DNA of 19,783 nucleotides, taken from assembly GCA_022402505.1 (NCBI GenBank), contig JAKRSE010000192.1:1-19783 (forward strand). The letters run 5' to 3'. Positions within the stretch are counted from its first letter, which is position 1, and each line of letters begins with the position of its first letter. Position numbers and translations under genes: made by a program. Shown one piece after another: positions 7,100 to 15,452 of the stretch. Under the pieces are notes generated by a model. The model was given only the letters and a program-made list of their open reading frames with translations, had not been told where the DNA came from and searched no databases. The DNA is from Fimbriimonadaceae bacterium (lineage in GTDB: Bacteria; Armatimonadota; Fimbriimonadia; Fimbriimonadales; Fimbriimonadaceae).

Positions 7100-7381
7100 A
7101 TGCCACTCGACAAGGCGATCAAGCAGGACATCATCAAGCAGTACCAGACCGGAGAGACCGATACGGGCTCCGCCGAAGTTCAGGTTGCGGTGATGCAGGC
7201 ACGGATCAAGCAGATCACCGAGCACCTGAAGTCCAACAAGAAGGACTTTCACAGCCGGCTCGGTCTGCTGAAGCTTGTCGGCAAGCGGCGACGGCTCGAA
7301 GCGTTCCTCCGCGAGCGTGACGTCCTGCACTATCGTGAGCTCATCGGCAAGTTGGGCATCCGCGAAGTCCGGCCGCGCTGA
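7100..7381 (+). CDS. rpsO: Small ribosomal subunit protein S15
   Basis: Primary 16S rRNA-binding protein of the small-subunit platform. The 93-residue product is close to the usual 88-89. Conserved features are TGSAEVQVAVMQARIKQITEHL, KKDFHSRLGLLKLVGKRRRL and the ending YRELIGKLGIR. ATG 7100 was chosen because MPLDKAIKQ is the usual beginning; a GTG at 7076 is in frame but lies within the leader. No good Shine-Dalgarno is at normal spacing (GGAG is ~18 nt away), which fits structure-dependent initiation. It is followed by a strong terminator and then pnp, the same gene order as in many bacteria. Confidence 0.97.
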   Translation: MPLDKAIKQDIIKQYQTGETDTGSAEVQVAVMQARIKQITEHLKSNKKDFHSRLGLLKLVGKRRRLEAFLRERDVLHYRELIGKLGIREVRPR

Positions 7382-7441
7382 ACCATGCGAAAGAAGGGTT
7401 GGACCGCGTCAATGACGGCCTGCCCTCGACACCCCGACACC

Positions 7442-7494
7442 AAGGACACCGTTCCCTCAGTCCATGGGAGCGGTGTCCTTCTGTCTTTTACTTT
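7442..7494 (+). terminator. Intrinsic terminator between rpsO and pnp
   Basis: AAGGACACCG (7442-7451) pairs perfectly with CGGTGTCCTT (7471-7480). The stem extends inward through TTCCC/GGGAG for ~15 bp in all, with a 9-nt loop. A U-rich tail (CTGTCTTTTACTTT) follows. This is the clearest rho-independent terminator in the window. It should reduce read-through from rpsO into pnp, or serve as a processing hairpin. Confidence 0.9.
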
Positions 7495-7537
7495 CCCAAG
7501 AATTCACACCCCCTCAACGTGAGGCGAAACGAAAAAA

Positions 7538-9856
7538 ATGATCCACACCCACTCCTTTGAGGTCGGAGGCAAGACCTTCTTCCTCGAATCCGGTCGCGTG
7601 GCCAAACAGGCCGGCGGCAGCGTGCTCCTCGGCATGGGCGACACCATCGTCCTCGGCGCGGCAACCATGAGCAAGTCGGCCCGAGAAGGCATCGACTTCC
7701 TCCCCCTGGTCTGCGACTTTGAAGAGCGCAAGTACGCCATCGGCAAGATCCCCGGCGGCTTCATCAAGCGCGGCGGCCGACCCAGCGACAAGGCCGTCCT
7801 GATTTCGCGGCTGATCGACCGGCCCATTCGCCCCCTCTTCCCCAAGGGGATGCGGAACGACATCCAGGTCATCACGATGGCCCTGGCGGTGGACAAGAAC
7901 GTGCCGCCGGATGTTCTGGCGATCAATGCCGCCGGAGCCGCCCTGGCGGTTTCCGACATTCCGTTCAACGGCCCGATCGCGGGCGTGCGGGTCGGGTGCC
8001 TGGACGGCGAGCTCGTCCTCTTCCCCAGCAATGAGGACCTGAAGACCTCCACCCTGGACCTGGTCGTCGCCGGCCACAAGGGAGCGATCAGCATGGTGGA
8101 AGCCGGAGCCCTGATGGTCAGCGAGGAGCTGATGGTCAAGGCCCTCACCTTCGCCCACGAAGCCATCCGCACCATCTGCGCCGAGTTCGAGGCCTTCGCC
8201 AAGACCGCCGGCAAGGAGAAGAAGGAGCCGATCATCGGTGAGAGCGACGACGCCCTCTACGAGCAGATCAAGAAGGATGAAGCCGACTTCATCGCCGCCA
8301 ACATGTTCGACCCCGACAAGGCGAAGCGCGAATCGGCGATGGACGATCTGGCCAAGGAGCTGATCGCGAAGTACAAGGAGAAGCTGGCCGACCAGCCCGA
8401 GCGGCTGAAGACCATCGCCGGTGCGGTGGACAAGGCGATCAAGGCGATCCTTCGCAAGGCGATCATCGAGGACGACAAGCGACCCGACGGCCGCAAGTCG
8501 ACCGAAATCCGCAACCTGGAAGCCGCCGCCGGCCTTCTGCCCCGAGTCCACGGCTCCGGCCTCTTCACCCGAGGCCAGACCCAGGTGCTCACCGTCCTCA
8601 CCCTCGGCCTGCCCAAGGATGCCCAGATGATGGACACCCTGGACGAAGAGGAGGAGGACAAGCGCTACATGCACTTCTACAACTTCCCGCCCTATTCGGT
8701 CGGTGAAGTGCGGATGCTGCGCGGCGCGGGTCGGCGCGAGATCGGCCACGGCGCCCTCGCCGAGCGGGCCCTCCGCCCGGTGGTGCCGCTGGACGATCCC
8801 GACTTCCCCTACACCCTGCACCTCATCAGCGAGGTTCTGGAATCGAACGGTTCCACCAGCATGGCTTCGGTCTGCGGCAGTACCCTGGCGCTGATGGATG
8901 CGGGAATCCAGATCAAGGCTCCGGTCGCGGGCATCGCGATGGGCCTGATGAGCGACGGCAAGACCTTCAAGGTCCTCACCGACATCCAGGGCGTCGAAGA
9001 CTTCTCCGGCGACATGGACTTCAAGGTGGCCGGCACCCGCGAGGGCATCACCGCCCTTCAGCTGGACACCAAGCTCGATGGAATTCCGGAAGAGGTTCTG
9101 GCCCGAGCCCTGGCTCAGGCCAAGGACGCTCGAATGCAGATCCTGGATGTGATCCAGGCCGAGCTTGACGGACCTCGCACCGAACTGAGCCTGACCGCCC
9201 CGCGCGTCCAGGTCATCAAGATCAATCCCGAGAAGATCGGCGCCCTCATCGGCCCCGGCGGAGCCAACATCCGCAAGGTCACCGAGCAGAGCGGCTGCGA
9301 GATCGACGTCCAGCAGGACGGCCGGGTTCTGGTCGCGGCGAAGGACGGCCACAGCGCCAAGATCGCCGAGGAGATGGTCAAGGCCCTCACGATGGAGCTC
9401 TCCGTCGGCCTCGAGTTCGAGGGCACGGTCAGCAAGATCTTCGGCCGAGGCGCGATGGTGGACATGCCGGGCGGCAAGAGCGGACTGGTTCCGACCGAAA
9501 AGCTCACCCGCCAGAAGCTGGGCCGCGTCGAGGCTGCGGTCAACATCGGCGACAAGATCCGCGTCCAGATCGACGAGATCGACAGCATGGGTCGGGCCAA
9601 CCTGACCGCGCTGGACCTGAATCCCGACAACCCCAAGCTGAACGGCGAAGCCGTCGTCAGCGAGCGGCCTCCGCGCCGCGAGGGCGATGACCGGGATCGC
9701 GGCGGCTACCGCCGCGGCGGAGATCGAGGCGGAGACCGCGACCGAGGACGCGGCGGAGACCGGGGCGGAGATCGCGGCCGGGACCGCGGCGACCGAGGCG
9801 GTCGGGATCGAGACGGCGGCGGAGACGAAGGTCCCCGCTTCCGACGCCGCGACTGA
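7538..9856 (+). CDS. pnp: Polyribonucleotide nucleotidyltransferase (PNPase)
   Basis: Phosphorolytic 3'-5' exoribonuclease, working as a ring-shaped trimer in RNA decay. The 772-residue chain has two RNase PH domains around an all-helical linker. The active-site loop SNGSTS is at 436-441, and aspartates D488 and D494 lie in DFSGDMDFKVAG. A KH domain (~555-620, GPGG at 572-575) and an S1 domain (~630-702) follow. Residues ~705-772 form an Arg/Gly/Asp-rich low-complexity tail. ATG 7538 follows an A-rich stretch; a TGAGG ~15 nt upstream is distant for a Shine-Dalgarno. Catalytic residues look intact, so the enzyme should be active. Confidence 0.98.
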   Translation: MIHTHSFEVGGKTFFLESGRVAKQAGGSVLLGMGDTIVLGAATMSKSAREGIDFLPLVCDFEERKYAIGKIPGGFIKRGGRPSDKAVLISRLIDRPIRPLFPKGMRNDIQVITMALAVDKNVPPDVLAINAAGAALAVSDIPFNGPIAGVRVGCLDGELVLFPSNEDLKTSTLDLVVAGHKGAISMVEAGALMVSEELMVKALTFAHEAIRTICAEFEAFAKTAGKEKKEPIIGESDDALYEQIKKDEADFIAANMFDPDKAKRESAMDDLAKELIAKYKEKLADQPERLKTIAGAVDKAIKAILRKAIIEDDKRPDGRKSTEIRNLEAAAGLLPRVHGSGLFTRGQTQVLTVLTLGLPKDAQMMDTLDEEEEDKRYMHFYNFPPYSVGEVRMLRGAGRREIGHGALAERALRPVVPLDDPDFPYTLHLISEVLESNGSTSMASVCGSTLALMDAGIQIKAPVAGIAMGLMSDGKTFKVLTDIQGVEDFSGDMDFKVAGTREGITALQLDTKLDGIPEEVLARALAQAKDARMQILDVIQAELDGPRTELSLTAPRVQVIKINPEKIGALIGPGGANIRKVTEQSGCEIDVQQDGRVLVAAKDGHSAKIAEEMVKALTMELSVGLEFEGTVSKIFGRGAMVDMPGGKSGLVPTEKLTRQKLGRVEAAVNIGDKIRVQIDEIDSMGRANLTALDLNPDNPKLNGEAVVSERPPRREGDDRDRGGYRRGGDRGGDRDRGRGGDRGGDRGRDRGDRGGRDRDGGGDEGPRFRRRD
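9690..9834 (+). repeat. Degenerate coding repeat for RG/RD-rich PNPase tail
   Basis: Imperfect short units built around GGCGGAGA(C/T)CG encode repeated RGGDRGG, RDRG and similar steps. It is an in-frame low-complexity tract inside pnp, not an independent element. The tail is likely disordered and RNA-binding, by analogy with RGG boxes. Confidence 0.7.
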
Positions 9857-9882
9857 TCCTGACGGTCGCGACAGCCCCATCC

Positions 9883-9918
9883 AAGCGAACCCCAGGCCTC
9901 AGGGCCGGGGGTTCGCTT
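9883..9918. terminator. Bidirectional terminator hairpin between pnp and TPR gene
   Basis: AAGCGAACCCC (9883-9893) pairs with GGGGTTCGCTT (9908-9918). After one A/G mismatch the stem continues GGCC/GGCC around a TCAG loop. It sits between two convergent genes and can fold on either transcript, though neither side has a long U-run. Confidence 0.65.
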
Positions 9919-9922
9919 CGCT

Positions 9923-10708
9923 TCAGGCCTTGAGTTTCGCCCGTTGCTCGCGAATCCAGCGTCGCAACGGTGATCCTTCGGTCGAAAGGCGGAGGGCTTG
10001 GTCCCAAAGGAGGTCGGCCTCGGCCGGGCGGCCCGTCTCCCGAGCCAGCCAGGCCAGGAGAGCCGGGAGCAGAGGATCGTTCGGCGTCAGCTTCTGCGCC
10101 TCGGTGAGGGCGGCGGCGGCGGCGGAAACTCCGCTGGATCCGGTGAAGAACTCTCGGGCGAGCAGAATCTGGCGGAGGGCGTCGATCTCCTGATCCGAGG
10201 TCGGGATTCCCGGCGCGAAGGGGGCGTCGCCGATCATCGGCGTGGCCCGGCGGGTGATCGCGGCGAGGACCGACTTCTGGAGGTCCTCATCGTCTGCTGC
10301 TCTGGCCGCCTTCAGAGCGGGAATCGTGCGCCAAGGGGCTTCCGACTGCGTATCCCTCGTCCCACCGCCGGACCCGTAGATCGCTCGGTAGGCGGCGAGA
10401 GCTTCTTCCGTTTTGCCGGAAACCTCCAGCACTCGAGCCAGATCGAGGCGGGTCGGTTCGTGGTTGGGAGCCGTCTCAAGAACCTGCCGGTAGAGGCGTT
10501 CCGCTTCCGCCCATTCTTCCTGACGCTCCGCTCGAAAGGCCCGCTGGGCCAGAACCCGGGAAGAAGGCTCGCTCTCCTGGAGTGAGAGTCGCTGCTCCGG
10601 GCTCAGCCGAGTGGAACCCTCTCTGGCCTTGGCGAAGACCGGAAAAAGGACCGCAGCAACCAGGCCGAGGGCGGTCAACACGGCCAAGCCTTGAAGGATT
10701 CGCTTCAT
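9923..10708 (-). CDS. TPR-repeat protein with pilin-like N-terminal anchor
   Basis: A 261-residue protein. Residues 1-30 form a single hydrophobic helix ending LFPVFAKAREG, a string typical of pilin-like N-termini in Armatimonadota. It lacks the usual prepilin cleavage site and FTLIE motif. Residues ~44-110 contain about two tetratricopeptide units (AEAERLYRQVLETAPNHEPTRLDLARVL), followed by a helical region with more TPR-like helices toward the C-terminus (AEADLLWDQALRL). It is probably membrane-tethered with the TPR part outside, acting as a protein-interaction scaffold; partner unknown. ATG 10708 was chosen because GGGGAAG lies 9 nt before it and upstream codons look non-coding. It converges on pnp. 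Confidence 0.82.
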   Translation of the reverse strand: MKRILQGLAVLTALGLVAAVLFPVFAKAREGSTRLSPEQRLSLQESEPSSRVLAQRAFRAERQEEWAEAERLYRQVLETAPNHEPTRLDLARVLEVSGKTEEALAAYRAIYGSGGGTRDTQSEAPWRTIPALKAARAADDEDLQKSVLAAITRRATPMIGDAPFAPGIPTSDQEIDALRQILLAREFFTGSSGVSAAAAALTEAQKLTPNDPLLPALLAWLARETGRPAEADLLWDQALRLSTEGSPLRRWIREQRAKLKA

Positions 10709-10794
10709 GTTGCATCTTCCCCGGAGGCTTCTGTTTTTCAGGGAAGCCCCCGAATCTTCTCTCAGGATACGCCACTCCGCGCCATGACGAATCC

Positions 10795-10829
10795 CGGCCC
10801 GCACCCGGCTGGTTTTCGAGTGCGGGCCG
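10795..10829 (-). terminator. 10-bp hairpin just after the small ORF
   Basis: CGGCCCGCAC (10795-10804) pairs perfectly with GTGCGGGCCG (10820-10829), with a 15-nt loop. On the minus strand it begins 12 nt after the stop codon of the small ORF at 10842. No U-tract follows. Its position suits a terminator for that ORF. Confidence 0.5.
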
Positions 10830-10841
10830 AGACAGAGCGGG

Positions 10842-10985
10842 TCAGCGGCCGAGGATGGCTCCGGCAAAAAGCGAGGTGCTCTTGCCGGTGTTCTTCAGGT
10901 GCAGCGGGGCGCCCGGGTGGCCGTTGGCGCAGCCGCACCCACGACCTCCGGCAACTCCTCGCATTCGGGGGCAAAGGGCCGTCAT
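10842..10985 (-). CDS. Possible small protein (~47 aa), unknown function
   Basis: The frame ends in LHLKNTGKSTSLFAGAILGR after a Cys/Gly segment (RGCGCANGHPGAP). The last ~30 codons almost all end in G or C, using preferred codons (AAG, CTG, GCC, ACC, GGC) as in neighbouring genes, which is unlike a random frame. A hairpin follows 12 nt beyond the stop. ATG 10985 has AAGG about 10 nt upstream; ATG 10964 and one near 11009 are alternatives. GGTC-TCGT-GACC before the ATG could fold over the ribosome site. It lies ~100 nt downstream of tRNA-Leu on the same strand. I do not recognise the family; the two cysteines and His are of uncertain meaning. It fills most of the otherwise empty 10709-11085 gap. 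Confidence 0.45.
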   Translation of the reverse strand: MTALCPRMRGVAGGRGCGCANGHPGAPLHLKNTGKSTSLFAGAILGR

Positions 10986-11085
10986 GGTCACGAGACCTTG
11001 TCGCGGCATTGCCTTCGTGCTTGAAGGTTCAATAGGGACCGACCTCGACAGTTCTCGGCGACAGCCGGCCCGGATCAAGGAATTC

Positions 11086-11171
11086 TGGTGCGCAGGAAAG
11101 GACTCGAACCTTCACGCTTTGTGGGCACTACCACCTCAAGGTAGCGTGTCTACCAATTTCACCACCTGCGC
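11086..11171 (-). tRNA. tRNA-Leu (anticodon GAG)
   Basis: The acceptor arm GCGCAGG pairs with CCTGCGC, followed by discriminator A and an encoded CCA (86 nt in all). The D-arm reads GTGAAATTGGTAGACAC. The anticodon stem is CTACC/GGTAG with loop TTGAGGT, and the GAG anticodon lies at 11137-11135. A long variable arm (TGCCCACAAAGCGT) marks it as class II. The T-arm has the usual TTCGAGT loop. It decodes CUC/CUU leucine codons. Confidence 0.97.
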
Positions 11172-11182
11172 AGAGACCTCGA

Positions 11183-11210
11183 AAGGTACCCGATCCCGAA
11201 TTCCCGTGAA
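11183..11210 (-). promoter_or_regulatory. Candidate promoter of tRNA-Leu
   Basis: TTCACG (11210-11205) and TACCTT (11188-11183) are separated by 16 bp, matching the -35/-10 consensus at 4 of 6 and 3-4 of 6 positions. Transcription would start a few bases before the mature tRNA 5' end at 11171. The boxes lie in the 64-nt gap after the LURP-one gene. Confidence 0.45.
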
Positions 11211-11235
11211 CGGGGGTCCCAGGGGCCGATTTCGG

Positions 11236-11814
11236 TCAGCCCTGGCGGCCTTCCATCACGGCGATCAGGATGCCGGCGGCGATCGCCATGCGGCGGTCCA
11301 GGCGGGCCTGCGGGTCTTCTCGGCAATCCACGGTCAGGGAGTACCAGAACGGGTTGAACGCCTGCTTCAGGTCCACGACCCGGCGGCCGTCGTTCATCAG
11401 CAGGTCGAAGTTCTGGGGGATCAGGTTGCTGAGGAACCGACGGAGGAGCGCGAGAAGCTGATGATCCTCAACGATCTGGCCGATCACCACGTCCCGGTCG
11501 TCCATCACCTCCCAGTTGTCGCGGATGATCGAGCTCCAGCCTTTGCGGCGCATCGCTCCTACCTTCACGCCGGCCACCGGGTCCCAGACGTCGTAGGCGG
11601 CCGAGAAGTCCATGATCTGCCGCGCCTGGATGACGAGGACTTCGCGGGTCTTGGTTTCATCCGCATAGACCCGGATGTCCTCCTTGAGCTTGAAGGCCTT
11701 CTGCTGGACCAGGCCGATCAGATTCCCGGTCTCGCCCAGGATTCGGAACTGCTGACCCAGCAGGGCCATCTTTCGGGTGATGGTGTATTGGGCTGCGGCC
11801 GGGATGGGATGCAC
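11236..11814 (-). CDS. LURP-one-related / tubby-C-like family protein
   Basis: A 192-residue cytosolic protein. Its pattern (QYTITRKMALLGQQFRILGE, GNLIGLVQQKAFKLKEDIRVYAD, then ARQIMDFSAAYDVWDP and GAMRRKGWSSIIRDNWEV) matches the repeated beta-strand layout of the LURP-one/scramblase-like fold. Its biochemical role in bacteria is unclear. The C-terminal helix (DRRMAIAAGILIAVME) is hydrophobic, as seen in relatives. Translation is taken from GTG 11814, because relatives begin just before the Y-x-I-x-x-K strand and this leaves a 10-nt gap after msrB. ATG 11769 would cut into that strand. No Shine-Dalgarno is visible; coupling to msrB is likely. Confidence 0.78.
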   Translation of the reverse strand: MHPIPAAAQYTITRKMALLGQQFRILGETGNLIGLVQQKAFKLKEDIRVYADETKTREVLVIQARQIMDFSAAYDVWDPVAGVKVGAMRRKGWSSIIRDNWEVMDDRDVVIGQIVEDHQLLALLRRFLSNLIPQNFDLLMNDGRRVVDLKQAFNPFWYSLTVDCREDPQARLDRRMAIAAGILIAVMEGRQG

Positions 11815-11824
11815 GCCCGGGAGT

Positions 11825-12442
11825 TTACAGCTTTGCCGGGACGAACTCCAGAACTTCCGAGTTGATGCAGAAGCGCAGCCCGGACTTGTCTCGCGGACCG
11901 TCCTCAAAGACGTGGCCGAGGTGGCCGTCGGTGAGGCTGTCCAAGACCTCCATCCGGGTCATTCCGTAGCTGAAGTCCGGCCTCAGCCAGATCGCGTCGC
12001 GGTCATACGGCTGGAAGAAGCTCGGCCAGCCGGTGCCGCTGTCGAACTTGGCGTCGGACTTGAAGACTCGATGCTCGGTGGTGACCACCTTGTAGTAGCC
12101 GTCGGCCTTGTGGTCGTGGAACACGCCGCAGAAGGCCGCCTCGGTGCCGTGGTTGCGCAGGATTCGGAACTGCTCGGCGGTCAGCCTGGCCTTCCATTCG
12201 GCCTCGCTCAGCACCAGCTTGTCCTCCCGCTGGGGGCTGCGGGTCAGGAATCCCTTGAAGGGACCCTCGGTCAGTCGTCCATCGGCGTCGATCGCCCAGC
12301 CCAGAACCTTTTCGCCGGTCATGGCCTTTCCTACGCTCTTCGTCGGGCCTTCCGTCGGAACAGGTCCTGCCGAAAACAGGAGGGCCGACCCTCCTGCCAG
12401 GGCCAGACCGGCCGCCCCGATCAACCATCCTGCGGTGCTCAT
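11825..12442 (-). CDS. msrB: Peptide methionine-R-sulfoxide reductase, membrane-anchored
   Basis: Reduces methionine-R-sulfoxide in proteins. The core (LTAEQFRILRNHGTEAAF, KFDSGTGWPSFF, DGHLGHVFEDGP, GLRFCINSEVLEF) is clear. The catalytic cysteine is C192 and the likely resolving cysteine is C105. The two CxxC pairs that bind zinc in many MsrBs are missing (VVTTEH and EVLDSL in their places), so this is a zinc-free form. Residues ~5-25 form a hydrophobic segment (signal anchor or signal peptide), placing the enzyme at or outside the inner membrane. At 205 residues it is longer than a bare MsrB because of this and an extra ~25 residues near 50-75. ATG 12442 follows AAGGAT. It heads a unit with the LURP-one gene. 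Confidence 0.93.
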   Translation of the reverse strand: MSTAGWLIGAAGLALAGGSALLFSAGPVPTEGPTKSVGKAMTGEKVLGWAIDADGRLTEGPFKGFLTRSPQREDKLVLSEAEWKARLTAEQFRILRNHGTEAAFCGVFHDHKADGYYKVVTTEHRVFKSDAKFDSGTGWPSFFQPYDRDAIWLRPDFSYGMTRMEVLDSLTDGHLGHVFEDGPRDKSGLRFCINSEVLEFVPAKL

Positions 12443-12449
12443 ATCCTTA

Positions 12450-12467
12450 CAAATGCACCAAATGCGT
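12450..12467. repeat. 9-bp tandem direct repeat in the msrB divergent promoter region
   Basis: CAAATGCAC and CAAATGCGT lie head to tail in the 67-bp gap between msrB and the fusion gene. They may be an operator or chance; the repeat differs at two of nine positions. Confidence 0.25.
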
Positions 12468-12509
12468 GATCTGCGTCAAGTGCGGCGAAAGTCGGGGTCT
12501 AATGGCTCG

Positions 12510-13982
12510 ATGCAGAGTGCGGAGTGGGGGAGCCTGCCGAGCCTTCGGCGGCCGGACCTGCGCTGCGAGCCGGGACCTCATGTGGGTCAGACTTGGCTGG
12601 TGGGGCCTTCCAGCCGCGTGCTCCTGGATTCAGAGTGTCCCACCCGTCAGGCGGAGGAGGCATGGACCTTGGCCACTCGGCAGTCGGTCTCCGAGGAGAG
12701 GGTCGGCGAGTCCGAGTGGGGTCCGGAGCGGATCACATCCGAGGCGGCCTCCGCCCTGGCCCAGATCGTCGAGGATCATGCCGAGAGTCCGGGCGATCGC
12801 GGGCCGCTGTTCCGGATTGCGGCCCGGCTCCTCTTCATTCGGTTCCTGCAGCCCAAGCGATGGTTTCGGCTCCACGGACGGTGGGATTGGCTGACTTCGG
12901 CCTACGAGGACCATGTCGCCGGCGAGTCGCCGCACGACCTTTTGCAGCGTCTGCGGCTGGTCTTTGCGTCCGGTCTGTCGTCTCATCAGGCGGCCGCGCG
13001 TCGGCTGCTGGAGCCCGTCTGCGGGGCGATTCCCGGGCTCGAAGGCCGGTTCGACGGCCCGGCCGAGACCGAATTGGACATGGTCGTCCGCGGGCGAATG
13101 CGGCGGATTCCCGACTCCTTCTGGAGGGAGCTTCTGGGGCCGGACGGCCTGACCCGCCGCTGGAACTTCACGCTCCGCACCGATGAAGCGGCCGTGACTC
13201 CGGACGCCGTCGCCCAGGCTTGGCAGCGGATTCGGCCGGAAGCGGAGGACATCCTGCGGCCCGCTCGCAGGTTCCGCGAGTCCCTCGCGGGCGCCGGGGA
13301 AGAGGTCGGCCCCAAGCTCTGCCGGGAGCTTGCCGGCCGGGTCCAGGACCGTTTTGCCGATCCGGACTCGGCCTACCTGGCCCGGCTCCTCTTGGCCCTG
13401 GCGATCGTGGCCGACGACCGGGAGCCTCTCCCCCGACCGCTGCCGGACCTGACTCGGCTGATCGAGACGGGCCCGCCAGAGCCGGCCGTCCACCCCTGGG
13501 CGGGGCCCGAGGGCGAGCGGCTGGAGCGCAAGTCGGCCTGGGAGTTCGACCCTAGAACCGACCGTGCCAGCGGCGATCTGCGGCATGGCTGCCTCAAGAC
13601 CATCGCCGCCTTCCTGAACGCCGACGGGGGAGAGCTCTGGGTGGGGGTCGATGATTCGGGCCGGCCGCAGGGGCTGGACGGCGACCTGAGCCTGGATGCC
13701 AAGGGCGGAACCGATCGGCTGGAGCTCCGGATGCGGGAGCAGATGCGGCTGCACTTCGACCCGCCGCCGCTGGGCCATGTGTCGATCGACTTCGTGCAGA
13801 CGGAGGCGGGTCCGGTGGCTCGGGTCGAAGTCCGGCCCAGCCAGGTTCCGGTCTACCTGGTTCGGAAGGACCCCCGATCGGGGGCGATGCGGGACGAAGT
13901 CTGGTGCCGCGACGGGAACCGGTCAGTCGAGCTGACCGGCCGCCTTCGCGATCTCTTCATCCTTCGCCGGGTCCGGGGTTGA
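12510..13982 (+). CDS. Methylase-type N-terminal region fused to Schlafen AlbA_2 domain
   Basis: A ~490-residue protein of unusual make-up. Residues ~80-245 resemble the helical region that precedes the methyltransferase core in Eco57I/PglX-like enzymes: LLFIRFLQPKRWF (107-119), then IPDSFWRELL (200) and RRWNFTLRTDEAAVTPDAVAQAW (~216-238). The methyltransferase core itself is absent (no NPPY, no SAM motif). Residues ~335-485 match the AlbA_2/Schlafen putative nucleic-acid-binding domain: ERKSAWEFD (E339, K341), LKTIAAFLNADGGELWVGVDD (~363-382) and a late YLVRKD/WCRDGNRSVEL pattern. Start uncertain: ATG 12510 has TCTAAT 6 nt before it (possible leaderless start); 12462 and 12453 are alternatives. 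It diverges from msrB and lies 19 nt before hslU. Function unknown; a defence or regulatory role is inference. Confidence 0.78.
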   Translation: MQSAEWGSLPSLRRPDLRCEPGPHVGQTWLVGPSSRVLLDSECPTRQAEEAWTLATRQSVSEERVGESEWGPERITSEAASALAQIVEDHAESPGDRGPLFRIAARLLFIRFLQPKRWFRLHGRWDWLTSAYEDHVAGESPHDLLQRLRLVFASGLSSHQAAARRLLEPVCGAIPGLEGRFDGPAETELDMVVRGRMRRIPDSFWRELLGPDGLTRRWNFTLRTDEAAVTPDAVAQAWQRIRPEAEDILRPARRFRESLAGAGEEVGPKLCRELAGRVQDRFADPDSAYLARLLLALAIVADDREPLPRPLPDLTRLIETGPPEPAVHPWAGPEGERLERKSAWEFDPRTDRASGDLRHGCLKTIAAFLNADGGELWVGVDDSGRPQGLDGDLSLDAKGGTDRLELRMREQMRLHFDPPPLGHVSIDFVQTEAGPVARVEVRPSQVPVYLVRKDPRSGAMRDEVWCRDGNRSVELTGRLRDLFILRRVRG

Positions 13983-14001
13983 ATCGCGCCGAGGCATCAC
14001 A

Positions 14002-15405
<1,404 letters not shown>

Positions 15406-15412
15406 TTGAGGA

Positions 15413-15444
15413 CTCCCCCGGTCCGGCGATTCGGACCGGGGGGG
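15413..15444. terminator. Terminator hairpin between convergent hslU and secreted-protein gene
   Basis: CCCCCGGTCCG (15415-15425) pairs perfectly with CGGACCGGGGG (15432-15442) across a GCGATT loop, extendable by two pairs. It lies between two stop codons and can serve both strands. U-tracts are weak. Confidence 0.75.
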
Positions 15445-15452
15445 GTGCGACC

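Noticed and set aside
9690..9834. Independent tandem repeat or mobile element at the pnp 3' end
   Set aside because: The repeats keep the pnp reading frame up to its stop and encode a simple RG/RD tail.
7514..9880. 788-codon open frame on the minus strand opposite pnp
   Set aside because: It lies wholly antisense to a clear PNPase. Its His/Asp/Gly-rich composition is what GC-rich coding DNA gives in the mirror frame, and it matches no protein family.
10762..10974. 70-codon minus-strand frame overlapping the small ORF
   Set aside because: It is Arg/Pro-rich with poor codon choice, runs through the hairpin, and competes with a better frame.
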